A DNA stretch of 64,000 nt from Streptomyces tubercidicus (GTDB lineage: Bacteria > Actinomycetota > Actinomycetes > Streptomycetales > Streptomycetaceae), in assembly GCF_027497495.1 (NCBI RefSeq), contig NZ_CP114205.1, positions 62,001 through 126,000 on the forward strand. Reading direction: 5' to 3'. A program made the translations under genes and the position numbers. The notes below the pieces were generated by a model. That model was not told the origin of the DNA, searched no databases, and saw only the letters and a list, made by a program, of their open reading frames with translations. Numbering within the stretch: position 1 is the first letter of the stretch; every line of letters begins with the position of its first letter. Shown here piece after piece: positions 1 through 8,255 of the stretch.

Positions 1-450
1 GAGGGCGAGGACTGCGGCGGTGCAGGAGAAGCCGATCAGTGCACCGAGGGTGTTGCTGGTGAGGTCGTTGATGTCGGCGCTGCGTCCTGATCGGGTCAGG
101 TACTGGGTGACCTCGATCGTGAGGGAGCCGAGGAATCCGAAGAGGGTGGCCTGGTACCAGCGCACCGGGAGCAGGGCTAGCAGGAGGCCGACGGGGGCGA
201 ACATGAGCACGTTCAGCACGGCGTCCTTGATGTCCGCCGCATTGGTCAGGTCCAGCGCCTTCAGATTGAGAGCCTGGCCGCCGCCGGAGGGGGTCCCGAA
301 GGTGAAGTAGACGACGCAGGCTGCCCAGAACCACAGCAGCCCGAGGGCGACCCGCTGCGACATCTGCCGAGGACTTCTGCGCCGGGTGGTCACCGCACAG
401 AGGGCAACACCACCCAGAACGCCGATAAGGAAGGCGACCGGGAAGAACAT
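1..450 (-). CDS. VanZ-like membrane protein, 3' end outside window
   Basis: Reading the minus strand from an ATG at 450 gives an open frame that runs off the window edge with no stop. It starts with a hydrophobic segment (MFFPVAFLIGVLGG), has two further membrane-type segments around residues 35-50 and 85-120, and ends near the edge with RSADINDLTSNTLGALIG. The acidic xDxxDLxxNxxGxxxG pattern is the hallmark of the VanZ family, small integral membrane proteins named after a teicoplanin-resistance protein and common in actinobacteria, where their job is mostly unknown. Only about 150 residues are visible. The call is by motif and topology; resistance to glycopeptides should not be assumed. Confidence 0.8.
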   Translation of the reverse strand, partial: MFFPVAFLIGVLGGVALCAVTTRRRSPRQMSQRVALGLLWFWAACVVYFTFGTPSGGGQALNLKALDLTNAADIKDAVLNVLMFAPVGLLLALLPVRWYQATLFGFLGSLTIEVTQYLTRSGRSADINDLTSNTLGALIGFSCTAAVLAL

Positions 451-721
451 GGCGAGAAGCTATCAGTCGATCATAAGAGACTTATTTACTCGACGAAGCG
501 GCGGTCGGGGCCTCGACTGATGTCGCTCTTGCTGTGACCGCATACGTTCACCGGGTTGGTGATCCCTGACGTCAGGAGCTGAGCTTCTAGATCAACACGA
601 GCCACCAGGTGTTCATGGCCCCTCCTACAGGCCGAACAAGCGAGTCGGGGCGGCCGTCACCAAAGTGCGAGTTGCCCCAGGGGGTGCTGCCGGGGGCCGT
701 CGGCTCACTGATCCGGGGTGC

Positions 722-1741
722 TCAGCTGACCGGTCCCGTCATCGCGTGCGGCCCTACTGCCGGTTCGAGCAGCGACAACGTCCGCTGCTGCGCATCGAGG
801 CCGGCGCGGATGCCGACCGGCATCGGCAGATTCGGGCCGGCATGCCCGAACTCGACGTTGCCCAGGACCGGGATGTCACGGTCGCCGAGGACGTCGAGGA
901 CGATCTCGGGCAGGGTAGGAGACGCGCCGGGCTCAAGTCCACTGATCTCGTGCGGAACGCCCACGACCATGCCGGAGATCCGATCGAGGATGCCGCAGTG
1001 TCGCATCACCTGCAGATAGCTCCACACGTACGATGCCGGGCCGCCCATCTCCTCCCAGAACAGCACCGCACCGTCGAACCATTCGAGCGGCAGCGCGAAA
1101 CGCGTCGCCTGCGCCAGCACGATGCGATTGATCACCCCGCCGATCAGCCGGCCTTCGACACGACCAGGACGCCAGCACTCCCACGACGGGCTCGCAGGCA
1201 GCGCACCGATTGCCTCGGTACCGGTCAGCAACCGGGAGTAGAGCTTCGCGAGTTTCGCCTGGCGCGCCACGGGCGCAGACTGCCAAGTTCCGCCGAAGCC
1301 AGGGACGGCCATGTCGGCATGGAACCCGACCAGACCCGTGCGCGCATAGAGCACCAGATGCAGCAGCGAGATGTCGCTGTAGCCGAGGATCGGTTTGGGG
1401 TCGGCCCTGATCGCCTCGACGTCGATCAGGTCAAGGTAGCCGAGCGCCGACTGGCCGCCGTCACTCGCGACGATCGCGCGCACCTCAGGATCACGCAGAA
1501 GATCATTGAGTTCCCCGGCGATCTCCGCCGGCGTGGCCGCGCTCCACCAATGGCGGCGTCCTACTTCGAGTAGCGGAGCCCGACGCACGCGGAAGCCCAT
1601 CCGCTCAAGCACAACCACCGTCTGCTCGACGTTGGTCTCGTAAGCGGCTGGCAGCGGACCGGACAGCGATGCGATGACAACGAGATCTCCGGGCCTCAGG
1701 GCACGCGGTCGAAGCAGTTGAGGCAGTGCAGAACCAGTCAT
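722..1741 (-). CDS. S66 family LD-carboxypeptidase / MccF-like serine peptidase
   Basis: A 339-residue protein, normal family length, if started at the ATG at 1741 (MTGSALPQLL). The N-terminal part has RPGDLVVIASLSGPLP, the usual S66 opening. The nucleophile motif GYSD is at residues 120-123 with Ser122. Later WEEMGG and GHAGPNLPMPVG supply the Glu and His of the Ser-Glu-His triad. Family members cleave LD bonds of murein tetrapeptides or, as MccF, inactivate microcin C-type aminoacyl nucleotides, so cell-wall recycling and self-immunity are both possible. The open frame extends upstream into an IS630 transposase remnant without a stop, so the ORF alone overstates the gene length. The peptidase start was chosen because homology to the peptidase begins there. 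Confidence 0.85.
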   Translation of the reverse strand: MTGSALPQLLRPRALRPGDLVVIASLSGPLPAAYETNVEQTVVVLERMGFRVRRAPLLEVGRRHWWSAATPAEIAGELNDLLRDPEVRAIVASDGGQSALGYLDLIDVEAIRADPKPILGYSDISLLHLVLYARTGLVGFHADMAVPGFGGTWQSAPVARQAKLAKLYSRLLTGTEAIGALPASPSWECWRPGRVEGRLIGGVINRIVLAQATRFALPLEWFDGAVLFWEEMGGPASYVWSYLQVMRHCGILDRISGMVVGVPHEISGLEPGASPTLPEIVLDVLGDRDIPVLGNVEFGHAGPNLPMPVGIRAGLDAQQRTLSLLEPAVGPHAMTGPVS

Positions 1742-1772
1742 GGCGTCAGTGTCGCCGGTGCCATTGGTAGGG

Positions 1773-2407
1773 TCACGCGACTTTCGCCGGTCGTCCGCCC
1801 CAGCGCAGGCGCCCTTCTCGCTGCGGATGCGGGCTCGCTCGCGGCGCCGGGCCGCGAGGGCATCTGGATGGCGGGCGTTGGTGTTGCGCCAGCGCAGGTA
1901 GGCGTGCAGGGCGCGAGTCTGGAGGGTGTGGTTGCGGTGGTGGGAGTTGGCGACGGTGAACTGCCGCAGTGGCCCGAAGTGGGCCTCGATCGGGTTGGCC
2001 CAGGACGCGTAAGTCGGGGTGAAGCACAGCTCGACCCGGTTCTTCCTCGCCCAGCGCCGGATCGTGTCGCCCTTGTGGGCGGATGGGTTGTCCAAGATGA
2101 CGTAGATGGGGGCGCCGTCAGGGCGGGCCGCGCGGATCGACTTCAGCGCGGCCAGGGTGTTCGCGGCGCCCTTCTTCCGGCGGTTGACGCCCCACAGGGT
2201 GTCGTCGCCGACGGAGTAACAGCCGTGGAAGTACCGGACGCGGTGGGTGCGGTGGTAGGTCGCGGGGTGCCGCTCCGGGTGTCCTTGCTCGGCCCAGGAC
2301 GACCCGGCAGTGGGGCGGATGCCGAGCGGGCCGAACTCGTCGAACGCGAAGACGCGGTCGGGGAATCGCTCCACCTGGCGGCCGAGTCCACCGGCCAGCA
2401 GCCGCAC
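1773..2407 (-). pseudogene. IS630-family transposase remnant (DDE part only)
   Basis: The translated minus strand shows the catalytic half of an IS630/Tc1-type transposase: AFDEFGPLGIRPTAG (first Asp), YVILDNPSAHKGDTI (second Asp) and FTPTYASWANPIEAHF (the motif preceding the third acidic residue). The N-terminal helix-turn-helix half is missing in this frame. Near 1810 the reading frame appears shifted: the adjacent frame carries an ending RWGGRPAKVA with a TGA at 1773-1775, whereas the main frame reads through into the S66 peptidase. This looks like a dead insertion that now abuts, and is in frame with, the peptidase gene. Confidence 0.75.
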
Positions 2408-2600
2408 ACACTCAACCCGCGCGGCTCGGCTTCAGCCCGGTCTTGACCGCACGCCGTCGACTGAACCGCCGCCCCTCGGCAATGGGCACCGGGTCCTGGG
2501 CCTCGATCAGCGAGGGCGTTCGCCGCGGCGAAGGTGCGCCTGGCCCGCCACTCCCGCTTGAAGCTCGGCTGCATGACTCCGCCGGCCTCACCTGACCGCA

Positions 2601-2656
2601 CACGTCAGCCCCGGTCGGACCTGTTGGATCCAACGGGTCCGACCGGGGCTGACGTG
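2601..2656. terminator. 56-nt near-perfect palindrome, probable bidirectional terminator
   Basis: The 21-base arm CACGTCAGCCCCGGTCGGAC C (2601-2621) is matched exactly in reverse complement by 2636-2656. The centre itself contains the perfect palindrome GTTGGATCCAAC (2623-2634), so the element can form a stem of over 25 bp. It lies about 60 bases past the stop of the minus-strand gene at 2715-3077, which fits a Streptomyces-type terminator without a U tract. It could also be the end of a small mobile element. Confidence 0.6.
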
Positions 2657-2714
2657 CTTACGGTCCCGCGGCGTCACTCGGCGACGCATCCCTGGCCGAG
2701 GACGACGATCCGGC

Positions 2715-3077
2715 CTACGTCACGGCGTGACCTGCCTCAGAGCACTTGATGGGCGTGAGGTCCTTCTTGATCGTGCACGCCCTGTAGAGGGTGGGCACGT
2801 CCTCCTCCCAGTGGATCCTGTGCCTGACCATCGTGCCCTTGCCCTTGTTGTTGATCAGGAACCTGGGAGGGCAGGGCGGCTGACCCCAGCCGCAGGGCAG
2901 ACCAACCTGCCAGAGGGCCGCGACGGCATACCCGTCCTTGCAGTCGTCCTGGACTTCGAAGTAGTCGCCTTTGCCGCGAAGAACGTCGTTGCGCACTTCG
3001 TATCGACGATCGGGCCTCTCGCTTGCAGATGCAGTCCTAGTGCCCATGAGGAGCGCTCTCATCGTGGCGATGCCCAC
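2715..3077 (-). CDS. Small hypothetical protein, possibly exported
   Basis: Up to 120 residues with a GTG start at 3077; an in-frame TAG lies about 80 bases upstream, so the N-terminus is close to this. After a short mildly hydrophobic start (MRALLMGTRTASASERP) comes a cysteine-containing body: DDCKDGYAVA, LPCGWGQPPCPP, ACTIKKDLTPIKC. Five cysteines plus this body resemble small secreted actinobacterial proteins, but the leader is weak. I do not recognise the family. A strong palindrome downstream (2601-2656) probably ends the transcript. Confidence 0.55.
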   Translation of the reverse strand: MGIATMRALLMGTRTASASERPDRRYEVRNDVLRGKGDYFEVQDDCKDGYAVAALWQVGLPCGWGQPPCPPRFLINNKGKGTMVRHRIHWEEDVPTLYRACTIKKDLTPIKCSEAGHAVT

Positions 3078-3441
3078 GATGGCCCCTGCGGGGCAGGCTT
3101 CGGCGACCTGGGCGAATGGTGTAACGCAGAGAAGTTCCCCCTATCCTTCACTGACGCGCCTCACCAGAGTCGTTCCGTTCATCCGCGAACACGGCAACAC
3201 TGGCCGATTGTCACCGGAACACCGGAAGTGGACAATCCGCGCGAGGCTCCGTTCGACGACCCATCTATCAGTTGCGTGGCACTGGACAATCGAACGCAGC
3301 ATCGGCTGGCTTTGTGCGCCACTGGCGTCACATCCGCGACGGACGAAACCCATCCGCACCGCTCCGAAGCCACGATCCTCATACCTGGAGTTTCTCCAAA
3401 TCCCTCCCCCACGCAGCTGCAACCTCATTAGACTGCCTCAC

Positions 3442-4161
3442 ATGGAGATGAGGCAGCCCCGACGCCGTTCACAGTATGTACGTCAATCCCTTGTTCGCTG
3501 GCTTTATGAGATCGATACAGGGGATGCAAGGTGGAATAGGGCGAGAGAGGACTGGCTCATGGAGGGGGGCAAGACGCTTGGCGGAATTCTCCGGTGGCGC
3601 AGGGAACTATTTGGAACCTTGGTATTTCATGGTGAGGAGATCACGGAAGGGGACCTCGAATACGCGTACGCCTTCCTGCATGAGAAGGGGCTAGCCGAAC
3701 ACATCCCCGGGCGGCCGGGCGACGGAATCCCCAATCCTCGACTCACGGCACTTGGCATAGACTGCGCAGAAAGCGATAAGACAATCGAAGAGTACACATC
3801 ACCAGCGACGACGGGCACCGTTTATAACAACTATCTGTCAAACGTGAAGGGGGCAGTGATTGGCGAACAGACCAACTTCACGCAGAATAATTCAGAAGGT
3901 GTTGACACGGCTAAATTCATTCAGCTCGCCGCTCTTATCGGTGAGATTAGTGGGACCCTTCCAGTGGAAGGAAATGTTCGGGTCGACATGCAGCGCGATG
4001 CCCAAGAACTGAATGAAGAGGCTACGTCCAGTAACCCCGAACCTGGACGGCTGAGGGCTCTCACAAGTCGCATTGCAGGTTACCTGGACCAGTCCACTCG
4101 TACGGCTCTCAGTGAGGTTGCAGTGAAAATGACTCAGGAAGCCCTCGCTTCCTTGAGCTGA
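3442..4161 (+). CDS. Hypothetical protein with a possible amyloid-signalling (RHIM/PP-like) motif
   Basis: 239 residues from the ATG at 3442 (MEMRQPRRR); in-frame codons upstream do not look coding. The body has a basic start, an aromatic-rich N-terminal half (WLYEIDTGDARWN, LRWRRELFGTLVFHGEE), then YNNYLSNVKGAVIGEQTNF TQNN around residues 128-150, and a helical C-terminal half. The N-rich, G-V-I-G-x-Q stretch resembles the short amyloid motifs that link bacterial NLR-type receptors to effectors, but this is a visual likeness only. Base composition is clearly lower in GC than neighbouring genes (ATA, AAT and TTT codons used), a sign of foreign origin. A perfect 12-bp hairpin follows the stop. 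Confidence 0.6.
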   Translation: MEMRQPRRRSQYVRQSLVRWLYEIDTGDARWNRAREDWLMEGGKTLGGILRWRRELFGTLVFHGEEITEGDLEYAYAFLHEKGLAEHIPGRPGDGIPNPRLTALGIDCAESDKTIEEYTSPATTGTVYNNYLSNVKGAVIGEQTNFTQNNSEGVDTAKFIQLAALIGEISGTLPVEGNVRVDMQRDAQELNEEATSSNPEPGRLRALTSRIAGYLDQSTRTALSEVAVKMTQEALASLS

Positions 4162-4171
4162 GGTTGCCCGT

Positions 4172-4198
4172 TGCGGAGCACGAGGATCGTGCTCCGCA
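4172..4198 (+). terminator. Hairpin terminator
   Basis: TGCGGAGCACGA (4172-4183) pairs perfectly with TCGTGCTCCGCA (4187-4198) around a GGA loop, starting 10 bases after the stop codon at 4159-4161. Confidence 0.8.
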
Positions 4199-4204
4199 GT
4201 GGAG

Positions 4205-4795
4205 TTGGAGGTCACCGCCGCGACCCGGCTGGGCAGTGACGAGGACGCGAAGTACTGCTGGAATGGATCGAGGAGGTGGGTCCGGACTCTGGCCTGACGG
4301 ACAATGTGTTGGTCAACCGGCCGCATCACACGGGGTGTAGCTCCTGGGGCTCAACGAGGACGAGACTTTCCCGGGGCAATCGGCCGTGTCCATGGCCATC
4401 GTGGTCGCGGCGGACATGTTCGGCGCCCACCTTCGCTTCCAGGACGGCGACGTGGAAGGCGTCCGGGGGCCCTCGGCCGGGCCGAGATCGACTGGGCTAC
4501 GGCTCACGGCGACTGCCACTTCGCCAACCTGACCGTGAGTGGGCCGACGTTGCTGGATTTCGAAGGGTTCGGGCTGGCGCCGGGGGGCTACGACCCAGCT
4601 TTGCTGTATGCCTACTCCCTCCTCGCCCCACAGACCGCCGCCCGCATCTGCGCCGAATTCCCGATCCTGGACAGTCCTGCCGGCCACACCGCACTGCTCG
4701 TCGTTGCAGCAGACCTCCTCCAGTCCACATCCCGCGGCGACCACCCCGAACTCACCGAACCGCTGCACGCCCTCATCACGTCCGTCACGAGGTAG
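4205..4795 (+). pseudogene. Broken aminoglycoside/choline-type phosphotransferase
   Basis: The last 100 residues of the frame ending at 4795 carry the kinase core of the APH family: ATAHGDCHFANL (Brenner HGDxHxxN motif, catalytic Asp) and LLDFEGFGLAPGGYDPA (the metal-binding Asp region), then a helical tail. Upstream pieces that fit the same family appear in other frames (LLEWIEEVGPDSGLTDNVLVN near 4255-4310; AMAIVVAADMFGAHLRFQDG near 4390-4450). The gene is therefore shortened and frameshifted, and no intact N-lobe is present. Confidence 0.6.
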
Positions 4796-4860
4796 CCAGG
4801 TGCGATCGGTCCGACGCCTCCTGACGACAGCGCATCGTGGGAGGCTGTAGACGCCGTATG

Positions 4861-5112
4861 GGCTCTGTCGGCCCGGGATATCCAGGGCCGAGCCAGCATG
4901 CGGTCAGTGGACGGCGAGCCGGAACTTCTCGTCAGGGAAGCAGCAGGAGGACGGCACCGCACGTGGTTCAGTCGTCTTGCAGTGACCGCAGAAGTCGGGC
5001 TCGCACGTCGGCTCTCCGGTCGTTTTCGGCTGTGTCGTCCGGCTCCGGGGCCGCGTGTGCCTTCTCGTCGGGTGTTGTGTCGGCGTTGGCCAGCAGTGCC
5101 TCGTCGATCATT
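4861..5112 (-). repeat. Diverged copy of the 3' end of the gene at 31545-32144
   Basis: Read on the minus strand, about 250 bases match 31999-32253 almost base for base with scattered substitutions. The copy includes the last 47 codons of that gene (MIDEALLANADTTPD ... RARLLRSLQDD, with a stop at 4968-4970) and about 110 bases downstream of the stop. Homology breaks sharply at about 5112. The reading frame is kept, but no upstream gene body is present, so this is a truncated paralogue. Confidence 0.85.
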
Positions 5113-5180
5113 TTCGAAGGTGCCGGGTCGGCTGCCGCGGTTCTCGCGGTCCGTCGGTCGTGCAGTCGTACCCTTCGGAC

Positions 5181-6005
5181 ATGCATTCCGAACTGTTCTT
5201 TGAGTGGGACGACCGGCCGGATGCGGACGAGCACGTGATCGGAGAAATGTACGCGGCGGCCGGCGAGCCCCCCTACACGGCGGACGACGAGCCCGAGCCA
5301 ACCGGCGGCCAGGGCCGGCCCCGTACCATCGGCGCGGTCGCGGCCCGCCGCGACGGGGCGCTGCTGGGTTGGGCATGGGTATACGAGGACCCGGACCACG
5401 AGCGGGTTGCGCGAGTGCAGGCAATGTACGTGCCACGCGAGGTCCGCCGTCTCAAAACCGGCTACTACGACCTGCTCCCGCCGACCGCCGAGGAGTTCGA
5501 GATGGTCACGGGCCTGTACCGCCGGGCCGCGGACGAGGCCCGCGCCGCCGGCTACCGCACCCTGCGGTGGGTCGGTCGGGACACCGGGCCCGACGGCCAG
5601 GCGGCGACCGCGCTGAACGCGCACGGACACGGCGAATACGCCCGTTACTGGAGCACCGAGCCAGCCACATGGCAGCCCCCTGGTGGGCTGCCCGATGTGC
5701 AAGTCCACCAACTGCCCGCGCACCTCACGCTGGCGACTGCGGACGCAGAGGTCTCGGCCGTCATTGACGGGCACGCGGCCCACATCAATGCCGGGGAGTC
5801 GATCCGCCACGAGAACGCCGAGCCGTGCGCCCTCGCCGCGCTCATCGCGGAACTCGTCACACGCCTGCGGCGCGACCACCCCGAGGTCACCGAACTGACC
5901 ATCTGGGAATTCGACGACGCCGCGGTACGCCAAGCACTGCCGCTGGCCGGACTGCGCATCACCGCACACACCATGGACTACGAGCTTCCGCTCACCCCTT
6001 CATGA
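5181..6005 (+). CDS. GNAT-type N-acetyltransferase, probably two tandem domains
   Basis: 274 residues from the ATG at 5181 (MHSELFFEWDD); the open frame upstream belongs to the truncated repeat on the other strand. Residues 45-80 (GALLGWAWVYEDPDHERVAR then VQAMYVPREVRR) give the beta4-beta5 acetyl-CoA-binding pattern of GNAT proteins. YRRAADEARAAGYRTLRWV follows as the next helix and strand. A weaker second half (QVHQLPAHLTLATADAEV ... ELTIWEFDDAAVRQAL) suggests a second GNAT fold, common in actinobacterial members. The substrate cannot be inferred. Confidence 0.7.
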   Translation: MHSELFFEWDDRPDADEHVIGEMYAAAGEPPYTADDEPEPTGGQGRPRTIGAVAARRDGALLGWAWVYEDPDHERVARVQAMYVPREVRRLKTGYYDLLPPTAEEFEMVTGLYRRAADEARAAGYRTLRWVGRDTGPDGQAATALNAHGHGEYARYWSTEPATWQPPGGLPDVQVHQLPAHLTLATADAEVSAVIDGHAAHINAGESIRHENAEPCALAALIAELVTRLRRDHPEVTELTIWEFDDAAVRQALPLAGLRITAHTMDYELPLTPS

Positions 6006-6048
6006 CCTCGGCGACAATCCCGCCAATACACCACCCATGGCACGGAGG

Positions 6049-6157
6049 CGAGTGCGGCATCAACCGCCTCAAGTGCAACCGGGCTGTTACTGCCAGATTC
6101 GACAAACGCGCAGTCCGCTAAGAGGCCACACTGACCGTCGCGGCCATCAACGAGTAG
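6049..6157 (+). pseudogene. IS5-family transposase 3' remnant
   Basis: Translation gives ECGINRLKCNRAVTARFDKRAVR, a stop, then EATLTVAAINE, a stop, and L. This is the usual C-terminus of an IS5-type transposase (INRLKRNRAVATRYDKLAVRYEATV...) with two in-frame stops. Nothing of the upstream transposase is present. Confidence 0.75.
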
Positions 6158-6184
6158 CTGTGACCAGCACATTCAAAACACGCC

Positions 6185-6460
6185 CTAGATGTGCTGACCG
6201 GACAGGTTGGTGACGCGGCTGGCTGGGGTGTGGCCACGGATTCCGGTGTGGGGTCGGTCGGGGAACGCGGCCTGTCGTTCGGCGTCTGAGGTGTAGGGGC
6301 GGTGGTAGGCCCATTCGTCGAGCAGGGTGCGGTGGAAGCGTTCGACTTTGCCGCTGGTCTGGGGGCGCCAGGGCCGGGTCCAGCGCGGTCGGATGCTCAA
6401 GTCGTGGCAGGTCTGGCGCCAGGTGTTCTTGCTGTAGGACCAGGCGTTGTCGCCGTGAGC
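6185..6460 (-). pseudogene. IS481-family transposase C-terminal remnant
   Basis: Minus-strand translation reads GDNAWSYSKNTWRQTC, WRPQTSGKVERFHRTLLDEW and PHTGIRGHTPASRVTN. These are the rve-core and tail motifs of IS481 transposases, including the catalytic Glu in GKVERFH. The expected HWYNHHR block before PHTG is deleted and the N-terminus is gone, so the element is inactive. Confidence 0.8.
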
Positions 6461-6461
6461 A

Positions 6462-6840
6462 GGACGGCATAGCGGTCCAACTCCGAGCAGACGGCGGCCA
6501 GTTCCGTCAGCTCCGCGACGTCGCTCAGGGGCATGCCCAACAGCGGCAGCGCGACCCGGTGCAGAGAGCCGGGGAGGGCGGGATGCAGCGGCGGGTGGGC
6601 ATCGCCCAGGTCGTCGGTGTTCACGGACGCACCGCGCCGGTGCGGCCACCGCACCGCGTCCAGGCTGATGCCCGGCATCGGCCGGTCGGGGTCGATGGCG
6701 TAGGCCCATCCGCAGCGCACCACCAAGGCATCCCCGGAATCCAGCCGCACGCTCTGGCGCGCCTCTGCCGATTCGAAGTCCTCCGAGGTGATGGGGCGCC
6801 GCGCCTCCTGTGCGACGCGAACAGACTGCTCCTGAGCGTC
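6462..6840 (-). pseudogene. Cyclase-family (kynurenine formamidase-like) fragment
   Basis: The minus frame over this stretch reads ARRPITSEDFESAEARQ, DSGDALVVRCGW, PGISLDAVRWPHRRGAS, VNTDDLGDAHPPLHPAL and LHRVALPLLGMPLSDVAEL. This is the C-terminal half of a metal-dependent cyclase/formamidase-like hydrolase. The N-terminal metal-binding HxGTHxD part is absent, and the 3' end runs straight into the IS481 remnant, so the gene was probably cut by that insertion. Confidence 0.55.
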
Positions 6841-6843
6841 GGC

Positions 6844-7239
6844 TCAGCGGCGGACGAGCTCCCAGAGCGCGAGGCCCGCGAACAGACAGCCGAACGCGAG
6901 GATCGGCACGATCCTCCTCAGGCTTCTCCAGGCGATGTCGATCCGCGCGGTCTCCGGGGCGCCGGAAAGGTAGATCACCGAGGCCGGACCCCCCACGCGC
7001 AGGCCCGAGCGTCCCGTTCCCTGGACCCGCAACTCGCGGATATAGCCCTGGTCGTCGACGAATTCGACCACCGCGTGCTGGGTGGGGCCACTTCCTCCTG
7101 TGCCGGAACTCGACTCGTAGCGGGCCACCAGGCCCCTGGCGCGGATCCCGTGACGCCGCAACCTGTAGTGGAGCAGGGCCTCATATACGCCGTACCCCAT
7201 GGCGCTCAGACCGATCACCAGGAACACCGCCAGACCCAT
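6844..7239 (-). CDS. DUF3592-like membrane protein
   Basis: 131 residues from the ATG at 7239, preceded by GGGGAGACGCC as ribosome binding site; the longer upstream frame is non-coding in appearance. A membrane segment (MGLAVFLVIGLSAMGYGVYEA) is followed by a soluble beta-rich middle (TQHAVVEFVDDQGY, then VGGPASVIYL) and a C-terminal membrane segment (IVPILAFGCLFAGLALW). This TM-beta-TM layout, with a (V/I)EFxxxxG strand, is that of DUF3592 proteins, whose function is unknown. Confidence 0.7.
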   Translation of the reverse strand: MGLAVFLVIGLSAMGYGVYEALLHYRLRRHGIRARGLVARYESSSGTGGSGPTQHAVVEFVDDQGYIRELRVQGTGRSGLRVGGPASVIYLSGAPETARIDIAWRSLRRIVPILAFGCLFAGLALWELVRR

Positions 7240-7754
7240 CGGCGTCTCCCCTTTCAGTGCCTCGCCCGGCTCTTCGGGCATCTCCTGCCCCGGAAAGGGA
7301 CGCTCCGCCGACCAGTGGTGGTTCCTGGTGCAAACGCCGGAGTGCGGCAAAACCCCTGCGGAGGCCATGTCACAGGGCGCGGTCAAGATCCGCTGGGTCA
7401 CGGGTGCCCAGCGGACGGTGGGTGCGCGGGTTCGGGACGCAGGCGGAAACCCGTGTCCCGGCCCGTCGGTGTGGGCGGCCGGGGAGAGCCGAGGCCGTCC
7501 TCTCGGTGTTCGCGCCGTGAGGCGCCGCCCCTTGCTTTGAGAGGCCGCAGCGCTGCCTCCGGCCCAGACCGGAGGTTCTCGCACAGGCACTCACCTTTTT
7601 GATCCTTAACCTCGTTCGTCACGTTCGGTAATGCTCGCGGGGCGTTTGAGGGTCTTGCCGACGTCATAGCGGGTGGCGGGGTGTCGGTTCTGGGAGCTGG
7701 GCGGTCGTCCGGGGCCGGCCGGGGCGGCTGGGTTCGGTGCACGGGCGAGACTGT
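7240..7754. other. Gene-free stretch
   Basis: No gene supported. Long open frames here are high-GC shadows. The part next to 7239 should hold the promoter of the DUF3592-like gene. A run TTTTTGATCCTTAACCTC around 7595-7612 is unusually AT-rich for the region, but I could not tie it to a specific signal. Confidence 0.4.
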
Positions 7755-7955
7755 CAAGGTATGGGCGGATGTGTCGCGATCGGGCTGAACCTGCTGGAGG
7801 CGCGCCTGCGCGCCGGCGAGTTCCCGCTGATCGGCCGGCCGCCGGTCATCCTCGGCTGGGACATCAGCGGCGTGGTCGATCAGGCGCCGGGGGCGTGGCG
7901 GTTCAGGCCCGGCGCCGAGGTGTTCGGGATGCCGTGTGTATGGCCCGGTTCCTGA
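7755..7955 (+). pseudogene. NADP-dependent oxidoreductase (MDR) fragment
   Basis: The frame reads GLNLLEARLRAGEFPLIG, PPVILGWDISGVVDQAPG and FRPGAEVFGMP. This matches the N-terminal GroES-like part of quinone-oxidoreductase-type MDR enzymes (LGWDxSGVV, FxxGDEVFGM). It stops after about 60 residues and no NADP-binding domain follows. Confidence 0.65.
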
Positions 7956-8255
7956 TCCGCATGGACCGGGGGCCGCCTCATGCCCGGTGCCGGGGCCGGC
8001 GCGGCGCGCCCCGACAGCACGGGGTTTACGGTCGGGAACCGTGGCCGGGCCGGGTCTCGTCCCTTTCCAGGACCGTGGAAGGGACGCCCATGAGCATCGA
8101 CCCACCCCGCCCGTCCAGGCGGTCGCCATACGGCGAGCCGCGGCCCGCGGGCGACCCGCCGCGGCCGTACACGCCGCTGTGGCGACGGCTGCGTGAGGAC
8201 GAATGGCCGCCGCTGGATGAGGTGTTGAGAGGGCGGCGGGCGCAGGTCCCCCGGG

